Positions 23,938-36,104 of a stretch of 64,000 bases of DNA are shown here, in pieces (position 1 is the first letter of the stretch; each line of letters opens with the position of its first letter). Made by a program: the position numbers and the translations under genes. This DNA is from Aaosphaeria pasadenensis. Its lineage: Eukaryota > Ascomycota > Dothideomycetes > Pleosporales. Below the pieces are notes generated by a model. That model was not told where the DNA came from, searched no databases, and saw only the letters and a program-made list of their open reading frames with translations. The DNA is taken from assembly GCA_022813625.1 (NCBI GenBank), contig JAKLMB010000030.1, positions 248,001 to 312,000 on the forward strand, in the 5' to 3' direction.

Positions 23938-25343
23938 TCAAGTATTCAAGGTCCGGTCCAGCTGGACAAGACGTTCGTTTGTGCCCCATTGCTTTGTGCT
24001 TGCTTGTACGAGCCTCGCTGCATCGGCTCTCTTCTTCTCTTGCACCAAACCCTCCACAAGATCCACTATTCTGTCACCGCTTGCTCCTGTACCGTGTTCT
24101 TCGACCAGTCGGGTGTACTTGCGAAGACTGGCACTCAATGCCTTCTTCAAAGCAGGCTCATCCAGGTCTTCGGCGGCACGTAACAAAGGTAATATTTGTC
24201 GAACCGCAACTTCTGCAATGTGCGACTGTTTATCTGGATACTGTCCGATCGCAGAAGCAAGCAATTCTAAGGAGTCGCGCAGAGTCGAGATGAAATTGGC
24301 CGAACTTGGATGAATGCCGAAAAGTCGCATGCGAAATGTGCAGATGGTGGTCGAAACTGACTTTGGATAATTCTGCTGTAGATAGTCCAGCACATGTTGA
24401 AGTATCCGCTCAATGCAGGAGAGCTGATCGAACTCGGCGATCATGTCGAAGAATCGTTCCGCAAACGCAGGTTTGCCTTGGAATTGTTTGGTGGCGGCGT
24501 CGAATATGGCCATTGGTATAGCTCCGGTCAGTATCGGTGCAGAAGCCATGTTCTGTAAGGCGACCTCGTCCACGCCGTCTTCTTTCCCAAGGCTTGGGTT
24601 CACATCCTCTGCTGAGACAACCGGTAAAGCAATCATATTTTCATCCTCCTCTTCTCCATTTGCGGCATTGCTCTGCGTGCGATCAATATCCAATCCAAGC
24701 ACCTTCCTTCGGCCTCCAATCTTTGCGATATAGATAGTCTCTAATTTCGCGTACTCCAGCCATATCTTCTCCGACTTTTGACAAAACCTCAGACCGCGCT
24801 GCATGTAACTTCGAGCGTTCGTAATGTCGGCTTGCGAATCCATGTAGTACTCCGCAGCGTAGATCCAGACATCGGGTTTCGCAGGGTGCAGACGGACGAT
24901 GGACGTGAAAATCTCGTTCAGCTTCTTGAAGGCCTTTTCTTTGCGCGCATACTCGATATACTGCATCCATAATTCCAGATCGCCTGAAAACTTCTTCACT
25001 CCGCGATTGTATAAAAAGAATATGTTTTTCTGTCCACTCCCAGACGATTTTACACCCAGTCTTTTCACACGCTTCCGGCGAAGAGCTTCCACATTCTTCT
25101 CGAACTCGATGTATCGTTGGAAATCGGAGGTCGATGCGCCTCTGGCATTTATAATATGTTCGAAGTCGGAGCGCTTTTTCGCTATTGAGCTGATCTCTTC
25201 CTAGGATTTGTGAGTATTGCTGGCCAGATTCGAGTTGCGACAAAAAGACTAACCCTTGAGAATATCTTCTTCCGCTCAAGCTCATTGAGCTCTGAGACTC
25301 CGTGTTCGAGATAGTAACGCGCTTTGTCACTTGGACCAGCCAT
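23938..25343 (-). CDS. UTP6: Utp6, U3 snoRNP-associated ribosome biogenesis protein
   Basis: Two exons (25343-25254 and 25200-23938, 53-bp intron) give 450 aa, close to the 440 aa of yeast Utp6. It is a UtpB-complex subunit of the small-subunit processome that processes pre-18S rRNA in the nucleolus. The start MAGPSDKARYYLEHGVSEL and following LERKKIFSR, EEISSIAKKRSDFEHII, FQRYIEFEKNVEALRRKRVKRL are the Utp6 N-terminal signature. HAT (half-a-TPR) repeats follow, for example GDLELWMQYIEYARKEKAF, KPDVWIYAAEYYMD and SEKIWLEYAKLETIYIAKI. An upstream in-frame ATG at 25436 would add 31 residues not seen in the family, so 25343 was chosen. It is divergent from Cwh43 across 258 bp. Confidence 0.93.
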
Positions 25344-25601
25344 GTTGTCGACTTCGAATTGACTATTTGGTAGATCGAACTTTTTGGTTTCACGCTCCAA
25401 AAAAAGTTCACAAGATCTAAGCCAAGGCCTCGGCACGGAGCGAGCGCCGGGCCGTTCGGAGCTCGCTGCACCTCAGTAAACATTTCAGGAGAACACGCGT
25501 GTTCGACTTTCGATTTCCTACAATTCTCGACGCTCTTTAATTTTTCTTTTTCGTTCTTTGGGTGGGAGAGATCAATTGACACTCCCATTCAATCATTCAC
25601 C
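25344..25601. promoter_or_regulatory. Short bidirectional promoter, Utp6 and Cwh43
   Basis: Only 258 bp separate the two divergent start codons. ACGCGT occurs at about 25495-25500 inside the palindrome AACACGCGTGTT. No TATA box is evident. Shared regulation is an inference from distance. Confidence 0.5.
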
Positions 25602-28600
25602 ATGGCTCCAAAATATAAGGAAGGAGAGACAGTTGCTGCAGTAAGCTCTCCGCATAACTGTCCAACTACGAAATGCTCACTCCACACGAATAGTTCAACG
25701 GAAAATGGATCTCATATGCACATACGACTGTAGCTTATTGTAAGGACTTGAGTCAAATATACTGGAATATTGAACTGACGGTTGCACAGGCGCATTTCTC
25801 GGTGCTCTTATTGTTGGAGTGTAACTTCACCCCTACTGCCCCTCATACCCCGTCATCAATTCTAAGCCGCGCAGATACCTCCATTACCACAAGATCGTTC
25901 AAAATGAGTTCTATGTCAGTACAAGGAAGCAATCACAGTCTGAATAAGCACCAACAATATCATAGGGATACCCAGAGGAATGGTTTCCATCTGTATCTGC
26001 TACTATTGGCGACCGTTACCCTGAACGATCTGTCTTTATGCTCTTTATTGCCCTCACATCTGGTAAGACATCTATCACGGGGATGGAACTTGGTATTGAC
26101 AATTCTAGGTCCTCGATTCGCCCTCGTCGGACTCTGGTACATCCTCACACGACGCTCGAACGCTACCCTGCCCAAGTTCGTTGCTGGCGTGGGCATATTC
26201 CGAACACTTACCTGCGGCGGCTGGACCTACGTTACTTCGACGGATGATCATGATTGGCATGATATCTTCATGATCTCGTACCTCGTTGCGACCCTGCCAT
26301 GGACTCTCGGAGTTCTTGCACTCAGTCCCACAAATCCCACCGCTCTGAAATACAGGAAGATCTTTGCTGGCAGTTTCTTCGGCACATTGGTGCCATTGAT
26401 ATATTTCTTCATCCAACACAAGGTGCACCGAGTTGCTGGAGGTACGACAGGCATGACATACTACTTTAGTCACACACTAACATTCGCAGCTTACACCACC
26501 TATGCCTTCTTCGAATGGTCCTTGGTTTTACTGGATGTAGCCTTCGACGCCGTTACTTTTATTGAATTCTCGAACTTGGAGATTGTTGTGAAGGACGTTC
26601 GTGGCATCACTCGCGGGTATGTCCCTTGGCTACCAAAGTAGATAGTCAGGCTATCACGAAAATTCAACCGATATACGAACAATATCTGATCTTCTGTGTC
26701 CATATAGAGCGGGTAACAAAGCTGTCGCCGATGCTGTGTTGGAGAAAGAGTACGTGTCCACTTGAATGTAATTGAACGTGCCTCTAACTTTCTCGCAGAA
26801 GGGAGAAGGAGGTTGCCCAAGTCTTTGCTAGTGGCTTCTCCTGGGTCGGTGTCTTCGACGCCGCTGCGGATGTCTACAATGGGGTACTATGACCTTCATC
26901 CCAAAACCTTGAGCTATGCTTACTTGTTGTAGTTCGTTTTCTGGTCCATGTTGACCTCCCTGGGTCTTTGCGTCTGGTGTATGTTCAATTCGACGAGGCT
27001 TGAGTTTGGGCTAATGTGAACAGATTTCCCACTTTGGCATATGGGTATTTCCGGTTATGAGGTGCTTGTCATGTGCACTGTTTCGCCATTCTTGCTCGGC
27101 ATCAGGTCACTTCGTTTCCTTGTTGTCCGCCACGTGCGCATCGTCCATCTTCTATCACTCTCTGGTATGCTCGCATTCCTCGCCAAATCCCCCGAGAATC
27201 GTCTCTTCTCCGTTGGCTTTGGTGTATGGATGGCTTGTCTTGGTTGGTCGGCCACCTTCTTTGCAGAACGGTCTCAGCCACATCGTCTCGAGGCCCGTAT
27301 CTCTGCGTTCTCTCTTGGTCTCCTCGCTTCCAGCGTCGCCAAATTCTCTTTCTGGACAAACAACCCCGTCTGGCCCGTCATGCATGCAGCAAACGGTGGT
27401 TGGAACAAACTTGGCTTCGCTCTCGCCGTTCTTGCCATCCTGAGGTCAACTAGGGCTACCGCAAGCTCTGGAGCTGACTCTCCCGCTCCTGGCCCCACCA
27501 AAGGATCGCCGGCCCTCGCTGGACTGGGACTTGCTGGTCTGTTCTTTGCGATGCATTCCTTACTATCGGATTCAAGCACAATGATTCTCTGGGTCTGGGA
27601 GGGCTACCCTGTTCGTGGCCCACTTGCTGTACCCCACGGCGCGTGGACTCTTTTGGCAATGGGAGCTGGTCTCGTTCTTGGTCTTTTTGCGCCTTCTCTT
27701 GCCCGCTCCTGGGTCCTCTACGGAATCGGTTCCATTGGTGCCGCCGTCCTGACGACTACTAGCCACTGGACCGGATACTATGGTGCTCTTACACTCACGG
27801 TCTATGTCATGGCTGCAGCCCCTGTCTTCATTGCCCATGCCGCCCGTCACTCCCCAGCCACTACTTTCGGTCTGGGTTTCCTCATTTACAACATCCTCGT
27901 TCTTGCCCATGTATGGGTAGTTGCCTATGCTTTCGTTCCTGGAGGTCCCCTCATGCGCGAGCACACCGATTGGGTTATGACTGCTATGATGCTCTTCATG
28001 GGCTGCGGTGTCTTCTCTCTCAGTGCCCAACCCAGCGCACCAACCATCAAGAAATACAAGGGCAAGCCAAACCCAGCTGCCGGCAGACAGCGATCCTACT
28101 ACCTATACATCCTCCTCGGTCTCGAGCTGTTGGCCACCGCAATTGCATACCTCCGCTTCCCATCGTACAACTACACACCGTACCACCCTGAAGAGAAGTC
28201 GGTCACAGCCGGTATCTGGACCATCCACTTCTCTCTCGACAACGACATGTGGAGCTCCGAACACCGTATGCGCGACGTCATCAAAGAGCTCGAACTCGAT
28301 GTCGTCGGCCTGCTCGAGTCTGATCTCCAGCGAATCATCATGGGCAACCGAGACACCACCCAATTCCTTGCTGAGGATCTCGGCATGTACGTCGACTTCG
28401 GGCCTGGACCCAACAAACACACCTGGGGCTCTGCACTCCTTTCCAAGTTCCCCATTGTCAACTCCACGCACCACCTCCTCCCTTCGCCGGTTGGCGAACT
28501 GGCGCCTGCCATCCACGCCACGCTGGACATGTACGGCCGCTACGTCGACGTTTTCGTCTTCCACTCTGGACAAGAAGAGGATCCCGAGGACCGCCGCCTC

Positions 28601-29096
28601 CAGTCCGAATACCTCGCCAAGCTCATGAAGGAGACGCCTCGCCCCTCAATCCTCCTCAGCTACCTCGTCACGAAGCCAGGCCAGGGCAACTACAACACCT
28701 ACGTTGGCGAGAAGAGCGGCATGCGCGACGTCGATCCCAGCGATTGGGACAGATGGTGCGAGTACATTCTCTACAAGGGACTCAAGAGGACGGGTTACGC
28801 CCGTGTCAGCAGGAGCACAATCACAGACACTGAGATTCAGGTACGTATTTTATCACTCACTCCCCCCCTCTCAACCCCGTGTTCGCGAAGTCGGAAGAGT
28901 AACTCAAAGTTCACGGTTTGCTAACGTACATTTATCACAGGCTGCCAAGTTCGTCGTCGACCAGCCGGAGGGCACGAACGACTTCATCCCCGAGGAGCAG
29001 GTCCCTCCCGGCTTGAGGTTCCCCGCGCTGTTCCGCGGCCAGGGTGTCAGAGGACACGCCTACCACGTGTTCAACGAGCCTAGGTACTTCGCGTAG
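25602..29096 (+). CDS. CWH43: Cwh43-type GPI-anchor lipid remodelling protein
   Basis: Twelve exons (25602-25640, 25694-25739, 25790-25820, 25875-25914, 25966-26062, 26109-26441, 26490-26616, 26708-26749, 26799-26883, 26933-26978, 27024-28840, 28941-29096) give 952 aa, almost exactly the yeast Cwh43 length. In yeast it exchanges diacylglycerol for ceramide on GPI anchors in the ER. The N-terminal PGAP2/FRAG1-like part shows YLHYHKIVQNEFYGYPEEWF, SVSATIGDRYPERS and LTSGPRFALVGLWY with several membrane helices. The middle is a multi-helix region (about residues 300-680). The C-terminal 260 residues are an endonuclease/exonuclease/phosphatase-like domain: TAGIWTIHFSLDNDMW, LDVVGLLESD and VFHSGQEEDPEDRRLQ. 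The 48-bp intron at 26442-26489 is a multiple of three without a stop, so naive translation reads through it. Confidence 0.93.
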
Positions 29097-29334
29097 AGAT
29101 GATGCTTCGCCGTTAGAACAAGAATGAGAAAATAGTCACTTGGATTTTTTGCGGGGAAAGGAAACGAACATAGGGGGTAGGTATTGGCCGGTGTTCTTTT
29201 TCCACGGCGTAAATCTGGTCCATTTCTCAGAAAGCGTGTATAATATCTATAAGTGTACAAATCTTTTGTTTTGGCGCTAAAAAGTCGTGCCAGAAGACAT
29301 TGATTGATTCGTGACACTGGCCTGTGATGATGCT

Positions 29335-30492
29335 CTAATCCTTCGGCGGCAGCATAACCACATATTCCCTCTCACTGCCAGCGAATCTCAAAATATCCTT
29401 ATCCCTCAATTCGAAATACCGACCCGCCTCAATGTCCTCGTCGTTCAACTCCGTCCCATTACTACTTTCCAAATCGATGATATACGGCTTCACCTTGCCC
29501 TTGACCTTCTTGACCCCGTACTCGTCCTCGACCGTCTTGGAGATGTACCGGAACTGTATCGCGGCGTGTTGCTGGCTCGCGCTCGGGTGCTCCAGCACAA
29601 TGTCCGCGACCTCCCTCGCCCGGCCCAACAGCCAGCAACTCTGCGTGCCCAAATCAACCTTGCCCAGGTACTCATCGCCCTTGAAGATGGAGATGGTCCA
29701 GGGGGTGGACGGTGGAGGCTTGCGGGCCTCAGGCGGCTCGTGGTACTTGAGGGAGATCTTGGTGCCCTCAACTCTATTCGCCTCCTTCGCGAGGAGGCCC
29801 GTCGTCTTGAAGTTCGGCTTCTCGCGCTCGGGCGGCGCGCCGCCGTACTTGGTAGGCGGCTGCGCGGAGTCGTCCAGCCCGCGGAACGAGACTTCCTGTG
29901 ACGGGAGCGCCTTGCGCGAGCGTGGGCGCGGGGACGCAGAGCCCGCGGATGGGGAGCGACGACGGCGTTTGTGGTCTCGCGAGCCGGAGCGGTCGTCTGT
30001 CCGCCGTCGACGTCGGTCCTTCGACCGCGACCGATCGCGACGGGAGTCATCGCGCCTTCGTCGGTCTCTCGAGCGGTCCCGCCTGCGGTCTCGGGAGCCG
30101 TTGTCTCGTCTTTGGCCTCGTTCGCGCTCGCGCTCGCGTGATGGGCGGTAGGGTTCTGGGGAGGTGTCGCGGTTGCGTCGTTGGTTGTCGGAGTCGGGTC
30201 TCGTTCTAGGTTCTGTGGATGGGTCATGCGGCGCATCCCTGGGTTTCCGAGGGGGCGATCTGCTGCGAGATCTGTGTTTTGGTGGTCTGGTGCGGTCCTC
30301 TCGGTTTCCTTGAGTCCCCCATCTTGTGTTTGCTTCTCTGCTTCTGCTTCTTCGACGGGAGCCTTGTCCGTCGTTGGGACCTTTGCCTGCGGTCAGAGCT
30401 TGTCTGGCGCTCCATGGTGATAGCTCTCTGCTTCCGTGTCTGTCCCCTCCTGCCATGGTATCGGCTCGGTACGTCGGATACTGAGGTTCCAA
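29335..30492 (-). CDS. PML1: SNIP1/Pml1-like FHA-domain splicing factor
   Basis: Single exon of 385 aa. Yeast Pml1 (human SNIP1, plant DAWDLE) is part of the RES complex, which aids splicing and keeps unspliced RNA in the nucleus. Residues 1-220 are an RS/RD-rich disordered region (SRSRDR, RRRRDD repeats). A conserved linker FKTTGLLAKEANRVEGTKISLKYHEPPEARKP precedes an FHA domain at about 265-375, with the phosphothreonine-binding set visible: WLLGRAREVADIVL, PSASQQHAAIQFR (Ser-x-x-His) and IIDLESSNGTELNDE. The domain ends in FELRDKDILRFAGSEREYVVM, close to SNIP1. The Met at residue 13 is an alternative start. It is convergent with Cwh43 (238 bp between the stops). Confidence 0.9.
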   Translation of the reverse strand: MEPQYPTYRADTMAGGDRHGSRELSPWSARQALTAGKGPNDGQGSRRRSRSREANTRWGTQGNREDRTRPPKHRSRSRSPPRKPRDAPHDPSTEPRTRPDSDNQRRNRDTSPEPYRPSRERERERGQRRDNGSRDRRRDRSRDRRRRDDSRRDRSRSKDRRRRRTDDRSGSRDHKRRRRSPSAGSASPRPRSRKALPSQEVSFRGLDDSAQPPTKYGGAPPEREKPNFKTTGLLAKEANRVEGTKISLKYHEPPEARKPPPSTPWTISIFKGDEYLGKVDLGTQSCWLLGRAREVADIVLEHPSASQQHAAIQFRYISKTVEDEYGVKKVKGKVKPYIIDLESSNGTELNDEDIEAGRYFELRDKDILRFAGSEREYVVMLPPKD

Positions 30493-31396
30493 TTGGTTGT
30501 TTATGAGCTCAAAGCTATAAACGGGATCGTGTATGCGACCTTGGACACTTTTCTGCTAGGCAACGGAGGGTAAGGCGGTTGCCGCTGAGGCGTATAAAAC
30601 CGCTAATCGCTTGTAGGAAAAAGCTAAAGAGCTGAACGATAGATTTAGGAAGTCACTAGCATAGATCAGTGGGCCTTCACCGACAACATGCACGGCGTTC
30701 ACAAATTATTGCGGCGTAGTGGCTTTGGGAGCTTGAATCTTGAAGTCGAGATGGTTGTAAGGATTGAGCTAGCCGCGGTTGGGCGCTCGGACCCCCGGCC
30801 AAGATATCTCATCGATGGGCGGTTGTCTCCAACTCTGGATTCGCCCTTCATCGCAGGCACACCTCCGCCTGCGTTTCAGACCTCAGGATCAATAGTTTCA
30901 CACGGTCTATCTTTACTTCGCACCCACTCGTCTCCCTACGAGGGACGTTGTGGCCCCCGCGCGGGTTCTGCCATCCTGCTTTCTTGATGGCGACCTTACC
31001 CAAGTAGTCCGTGATGTGTACTGTTGAAGAATAGACGCCGTAGACATTCTGCCGAGATGGATTCGTATGTGACATACGCAAGAGGTAATAAGGAGTGCCT
31101 TCCTTTGCATCTAAATTTGCGCTGTTTTCCTCTTCTCAAAATAGCCCATCTTGCCATTGTCACTCGTTTCATTCATTCAGTGTACTACTTTTGGGACTTT
31201 CATGCAAAAACAAAACTGCCCGTTCAATTCGATCTTACGGAACGGTCTTGCGACAACCAATTGGCCGATTACAGGCCTGCAACCTGGAAGCCCATGAGAA
31301 GAGCCTCAATCGCGTTGAGGTTCTCTGGGAGCAACCAGCATTAGCGAAACACCAGATGCAATACATTCGTATACGAGCCTCAACAGACGTCACAGG
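30493..31396. other. Divergent promoter region
   Basis: About 900 bp between the Pml1-like gene (minus) and the coiled-coil gene (plus). Small open frames here show no domain. An extra 5' non-coding exon of the coiled-coil gene may lie here but cannot be shown. Confidence 0.45.
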
Positions 31397-34300
31397 ATGA
31401 GTTCGAAGAAGTTTTTCTCCTGGTCCAAGAATCGCTCACCGTCAGAGCCATACCATCGGACTGGTGGGCTTCTGACCATTGACACAAGCGTGGGTGACAA
31501 AGGCATGGAACCGGGTCCGGCTGTGCCTTCAAAGGTAAGATAGGTCAAGTTCAATGGATGTCTGATGTGCTGTCTCCTGATTTATTGGACGAGGCACGGC
31601 GACGTGGTTCTGCAGCACCAAGGCGCACAATAAGCGTTGTCCAAAGGGCATTTGCAAGGGTGTTGCAGATGCAGCTGCGTTGTGGACTATCATGATTCGC
31701 TAAGAACCACTACAGAACACACCACGGAACGGGAGACGACGCCCTCCAAACCTCAACCTCACCATTCCACGAGGTTACAATAGCCATCTCAATTGTTTGA
31801 CTCCCGCGTCTGCCCGTCATAATGCAGCTTTTGTCAATTCCGCAGCCAATCTGTTGGCCGTCGTCAATGACATGCTACGCTCTCCAGCTTTGAGCGCCTC
31901 TCTATGTACCAGATCTGCCGAGATACATAAGCCTCTTCCCAGTCGGCCACGTTCCGTGTCACTACCGTCTACACCGGACCTGCCCGTCGAACTTCCAGGA
32001 TCAATCCTTCTCGACAATCAGGGCCTTCCCTCAGTGCCCGTTGCGGGTCCCTCAACCCATAGCTCAGATACAATGAGGTCCGTCCGCAGCGGGAATCCCA
32101 TTAGCTCCAATGCCGCAGCTAAATCAACTCCTTCAAAGGTGCTGCAGCATAAGTCGAGTTTGAGCGAATCCAGTCTGAAGAGACGTTCAAAGTCACGGCC
32201 TAATTTGATAACAACGCCCACTACCCAGTCCACCGAAAGTAAACTCACAGCGTGCTCTGCTTCGACGAATGGTGGTCAAACAATTGCCAGTAATGATTCA
32301 ACGCAAGCTTGTGTGGGCGTAGAGAGACAATTGCAACCCGCGCCATTGATAGTAGAAGAGAAGCTTCTGAAAAGGGCCAGCGGAGAGGGCTCAAGTCGTC
32401 GGAATGAAGTGAGTTCAGTCCATTGTTTGCCAGTCGAGATGATCGATCAATTGTCCAAAATCGTTGTGATATGTTGGAACAAGCCGTCTGTCTTTCCCAA
32501 AGGTGTACGAAAAGAAACATTGCCAGTTCCTGTTCTCAGCTTGGTGAATGACTTGCTTTTGCGCCCATGACATAGCCGATTTTGCTCAAGAGTTCGAAAT
32601 GAGTGATTGAGTATACTGACATACTGATAGGCCAGCACATCAACCACTCCAACACCGACATCTGTACGAAGTCAACGTATTGAGGAATTGAAGGCTACAA
32701 TAACTGCACAGGACAGTACTATCTCAACTTTACAGGCGCAATTCAGTAGCTTGCGCAAATCCCACGAGGCAGAGATAGCTAGTCTGCAAGATGCACATTC
32801 AGCTGCAGTCGCGTCTCTTCAAGATTATACACGCGTGCTAGAAGAGCAACAAAGTCAGCGCACTCTTCACCACGGTAAGTTGATTCAATCATTCACTTGT
32901 CTCGTTTTGTATGGCCTTGCGTGTTCTCGACACATACAGTACAGCCACCTCCCTTCATGTGTACTTTCCCGTTAGACATGTCTCTACGCATTTATTGTGC
33001 GCCGAGTGTCAAACTACACCCTAGGTTACAGGATGTTGTCGGTCCGCGGCTATCTCTTCTGTGGTACCTGGTACCCGATTATTGGTTTTCCAGTGATGTA
33101 TCATTGGGATACAAGAGCTAATTATGTTCTACTAGCCTCCAGCAACCACTTTTTAATGTTACTTGACACCACCGAAAACCCATTATCTCCTGGTCTCCAA
33201 TCTCCGACAAAAGATAGTCCTCTAACGGCTGCCGGTACGAACTCTGCCAATTCGATTAGATCCTTCCAGTCGGCACTCGAACAGCAAACACGGCAAACAA
33301 AGGATAACGCTGAAATGGAAAATCTTAAGCGTAAACTTAGTGCCGCGCGACGACCCGAGACGGGGAACCGAGATATGGTGCGGGAGCTCAATCAATACAA
33401 ACAAAACAATACCGCTTTGCAAAAGCAAATCGAATCCTTGATGGCCAAATTGAACGAGTCAAGGAAGAACGAACGGCTACTATCTTCGACATTGGCAGAT
33501 ATTGACAAGAATGTCACACAATGGCAAGAGAAAGCTAAGAAGGTTGAGAAGTTGGAGAAAAGCACGGCGGCTATGCAGAATAGCATTGATCATTTGTCTC
33601 ATCGGTTGGAACTGGCCAATTGCGACAAACTGGATGCTCAAGAAGCACTGCTCAATGCTAGGATGCGGCAATCCCCCTTTGATCCAAAATTGCCGAACCA
33701 GCACCTCTCCAATCATCTACCAAACGAACCTCATATGAGCATGAGTACCGTTTTCTCATCGGGCTCACCCTCAAGCCATGGAAATGATCCACATGAGTCA
33801 TCGACACTTGCTGCATTCATTGCACATATAGAACGACTACAAGAACAGCTTAAACAGAAAGATGTTTCTTTAGGAGAAGCCGACGAAAAATATGGCGACC
33901 TTCGAGACCAGCATGAATTGCTGGTACGCGAACACCATGACCTGACTCTTCACTGTGACATACAGAGCAAGATCCTCGGCAAGAATAAACAGTCAGAGAT
34001 ATACATTGATCAGCTACGAACGGCCATTATTGAGCGAGAATCAATGATCGGCGAGAAGGACAAGGCACTCCGTATGGTGGAACGACAACTAGAGCACCAC
34101 AAACTGCTACTACATGCAGAGATCAGGCGACATGCAACTATGTCATTGTTCACCGACACGAATAACGAACCACTGCCCGACCTTACTTCTCTGGCCTCCA
34201 AAGAAGACATTGATCGGTGGATCCTGCGTCTTCAGGCGCGTTTAAGAAAAGATGTTTCCTCGGATGGCAGCGATAATCAGCTGCCTCAGATGAATATAGA

Positions 34301-36104
34301 TGACTTGCGGAAAGAGATCGACTTCTATGTTCGAGAGATCATCTATTACAAGCTCGACATCAAGGGCTACAAATCAGACATCAAGAAGCTCAAGAACATT
34401 GCGCAACGAATGGGCGACTACGGCAGTCGAACCAACGATGTCGAATCCCCTACTCCTTCGCTATGCCGCTGCGGCGATACCCCAATCCGAGCTCGATTTC
34501 CATTTGGAGTTGCGGGATTAAGCATCTCCAACACGCCCTCGCCTATATCAACGGGCCCCATCTCCGCATCCGCATCCACCAAGCAACCAACGCCAACACC
34601 CACGGAAATGAAACCATCAGCCTCTGAGCCTTCTTCAGGCGATACCTTGAAGCCTACTGTTACGACACCCTTACAGGCCACGTTTGATCAAGCCTCTGTC
34701 AGAATTGCGGTCCCGCAAACACCAACCCGTAAGACGGCCGGCAACGTAGCCAACGAGGCGGATGGAGTCGATCCCGGCATCTCACCCAGATCCAACCCGA
34801 GGCTCTCTCCCGACAGGAGGAGACCCACGGTAAGAGAATCACTTACGAAAGCAGCTTTGGAATCTGACAACACGTGCCAGCCCACATCACCTGGTCAAGA
34901 AAGGTCGGGCGAGATGGCTACAAACTTTCCACTGAGCACTCCAGCCGCACCCAAGAGGATGGATACGCAGCGTAGCAATAGTGACTCGATCATTCAGATG
35001 TATGCGGCGCCGCGGACTCCAGAATGGTCTCCCGCAGCAGTTTCGATTGTACCAAATGGAGAGGTCACAGATAATGCAAGAATCGTGGGAACGAGGACCA
35101 GATCAGCCTCCGTTTCCGAAGCTACGAAAGAGAAATCCACTCCCGAACGTCCACCACGTCCAAAGTATGGCCTCTACGAATCTCCAGCCAGCAAAGGCCT
35201 GAACAATGAGACCTCTACGGCGCCACGTGTGGATGTCATGGCTGAGGCATTGAAGAATCCACCTGCGCAATCGAGGCCTACATTGCAAGCCCGCTTCGAA
35301 GGCAAACTCGCCGACCTGACGAAGGAAGTTCGAGGCCTGTCGAGCAACCACCTCTCTCGCTCCAACTCGACTGGCTCCAACTCAGCCATACCACCTCCAC
35401 TGTCTCTCCGCCCACGAGCCGGTTCAGCGGGATCCAGCACAGCAGCGATCGGACAGGTCGCATCACCTCAACGCAAACCAAGCGATGCATCGGGTACCAA
35501 CGTCCCTTTCATCATCGCCATGCCATCACCCTACGTGACGAACCCCCCACTCTCCCCATCACCCACTCCAACCCTTCCACCACCCGCCTGCTCCATCACA
35601 TCCAAATCAGCAACGAAACCGCAAACTTCAACAAGCAGAACCGGGGTCGGCGGCACGATGGCGAGCTCCACTCCCTTAACATCCCCAACATCCCCTCCGC
35701 ACCCAGACTCCGCGAAATCGTTCTTCGACGCCGCCGATGGCAGCAGCAACACCTCCAAGATCCCCTCCCCCAGACAAGCACCAACATCACACAGCCGCAA
35801 CGTAAGCCTCAACAGCATCGGCCGCAAAGGCACGCCCGCCATCTCCGCAATCGAAGGCCTCACAACCCACAACCACCATCACCACCATCACCACTCGCGG
35901 AACGCAAGCGCAAGCAGCACGACGAGCGCGACTTACAGCCTGCGAAACGCCGTACAGGGCCTTCCCGCCTCGCTCATCAAGGGCAAAGGGAAGGCGAGGA
36001 AGGAGAGTATTTCCGGCCCGACGCCGCTGGCTAGTCCTTTTGATGTCGAGCATCGTGGGGTGGTGGGCGCTGTGGGTGGTGGTGGTATTGGAGAGGCGAT
36101 TTGA
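31397..36104 (+). CDS. Large coiled-coil protein, function unknown
   Basis: Proposed exons 31397-31534, 31716-32408, 32631-32874 and 33136-36104 join in frame to 1347 aa. I do not recognise a named function; the architecture resembles the fungal proteins loosely labelled M protein repeat protein. Seen in order: a Ser/Pro-rich N-terminus (MSSKKFFSWSKNRS start), a coiled coil encoded by exon 3 (IEELKATITAQDSTISTLQA), a long coiled coil at about residues 390-700 (heptads such as LQKQIESLMAKLNESRKNERL and IERLQEQLKQKDVSL), a conserved-looking stretch DIDRWILRLQARLRKDV, IDFYVREIIYYKLDIKGYKSDIKKL, and a disordered Ser/Pro/Thr tail of over 500 residues with a run of eight histidines. The tail carries the repeated phrase PSPTPTLPPP. 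Introns 2 and 3 (222 and 261 bp) are long and uncertain; see findings. A role as scaffold or tether is only a guess. Confidence 0.75.
35876..35900 (+). repeat. CAC/CAT repeat encoding a histidine run
   Basis: A near-perfect CAC/CAT triplet run inside the coiled-coil gene encodes eight consecutive histidines followed by SRNASASS. Such runs vary in length between strains. Confidence 0.7.

Noticed and set aside
25344..25436. Upstream in-frame ATG extending Utp6 by 31 residues
   Set aside because: The family begins at the MAGPSDKARYYLE position; the extension has no family match and would reduce the promoter further.
29432..30151. 239-codon frame opposite the Pml1-like gene
   Set aside because: Arg/Ser-rich mirror of the RS repeat; the FHA frame is clearly the real one.
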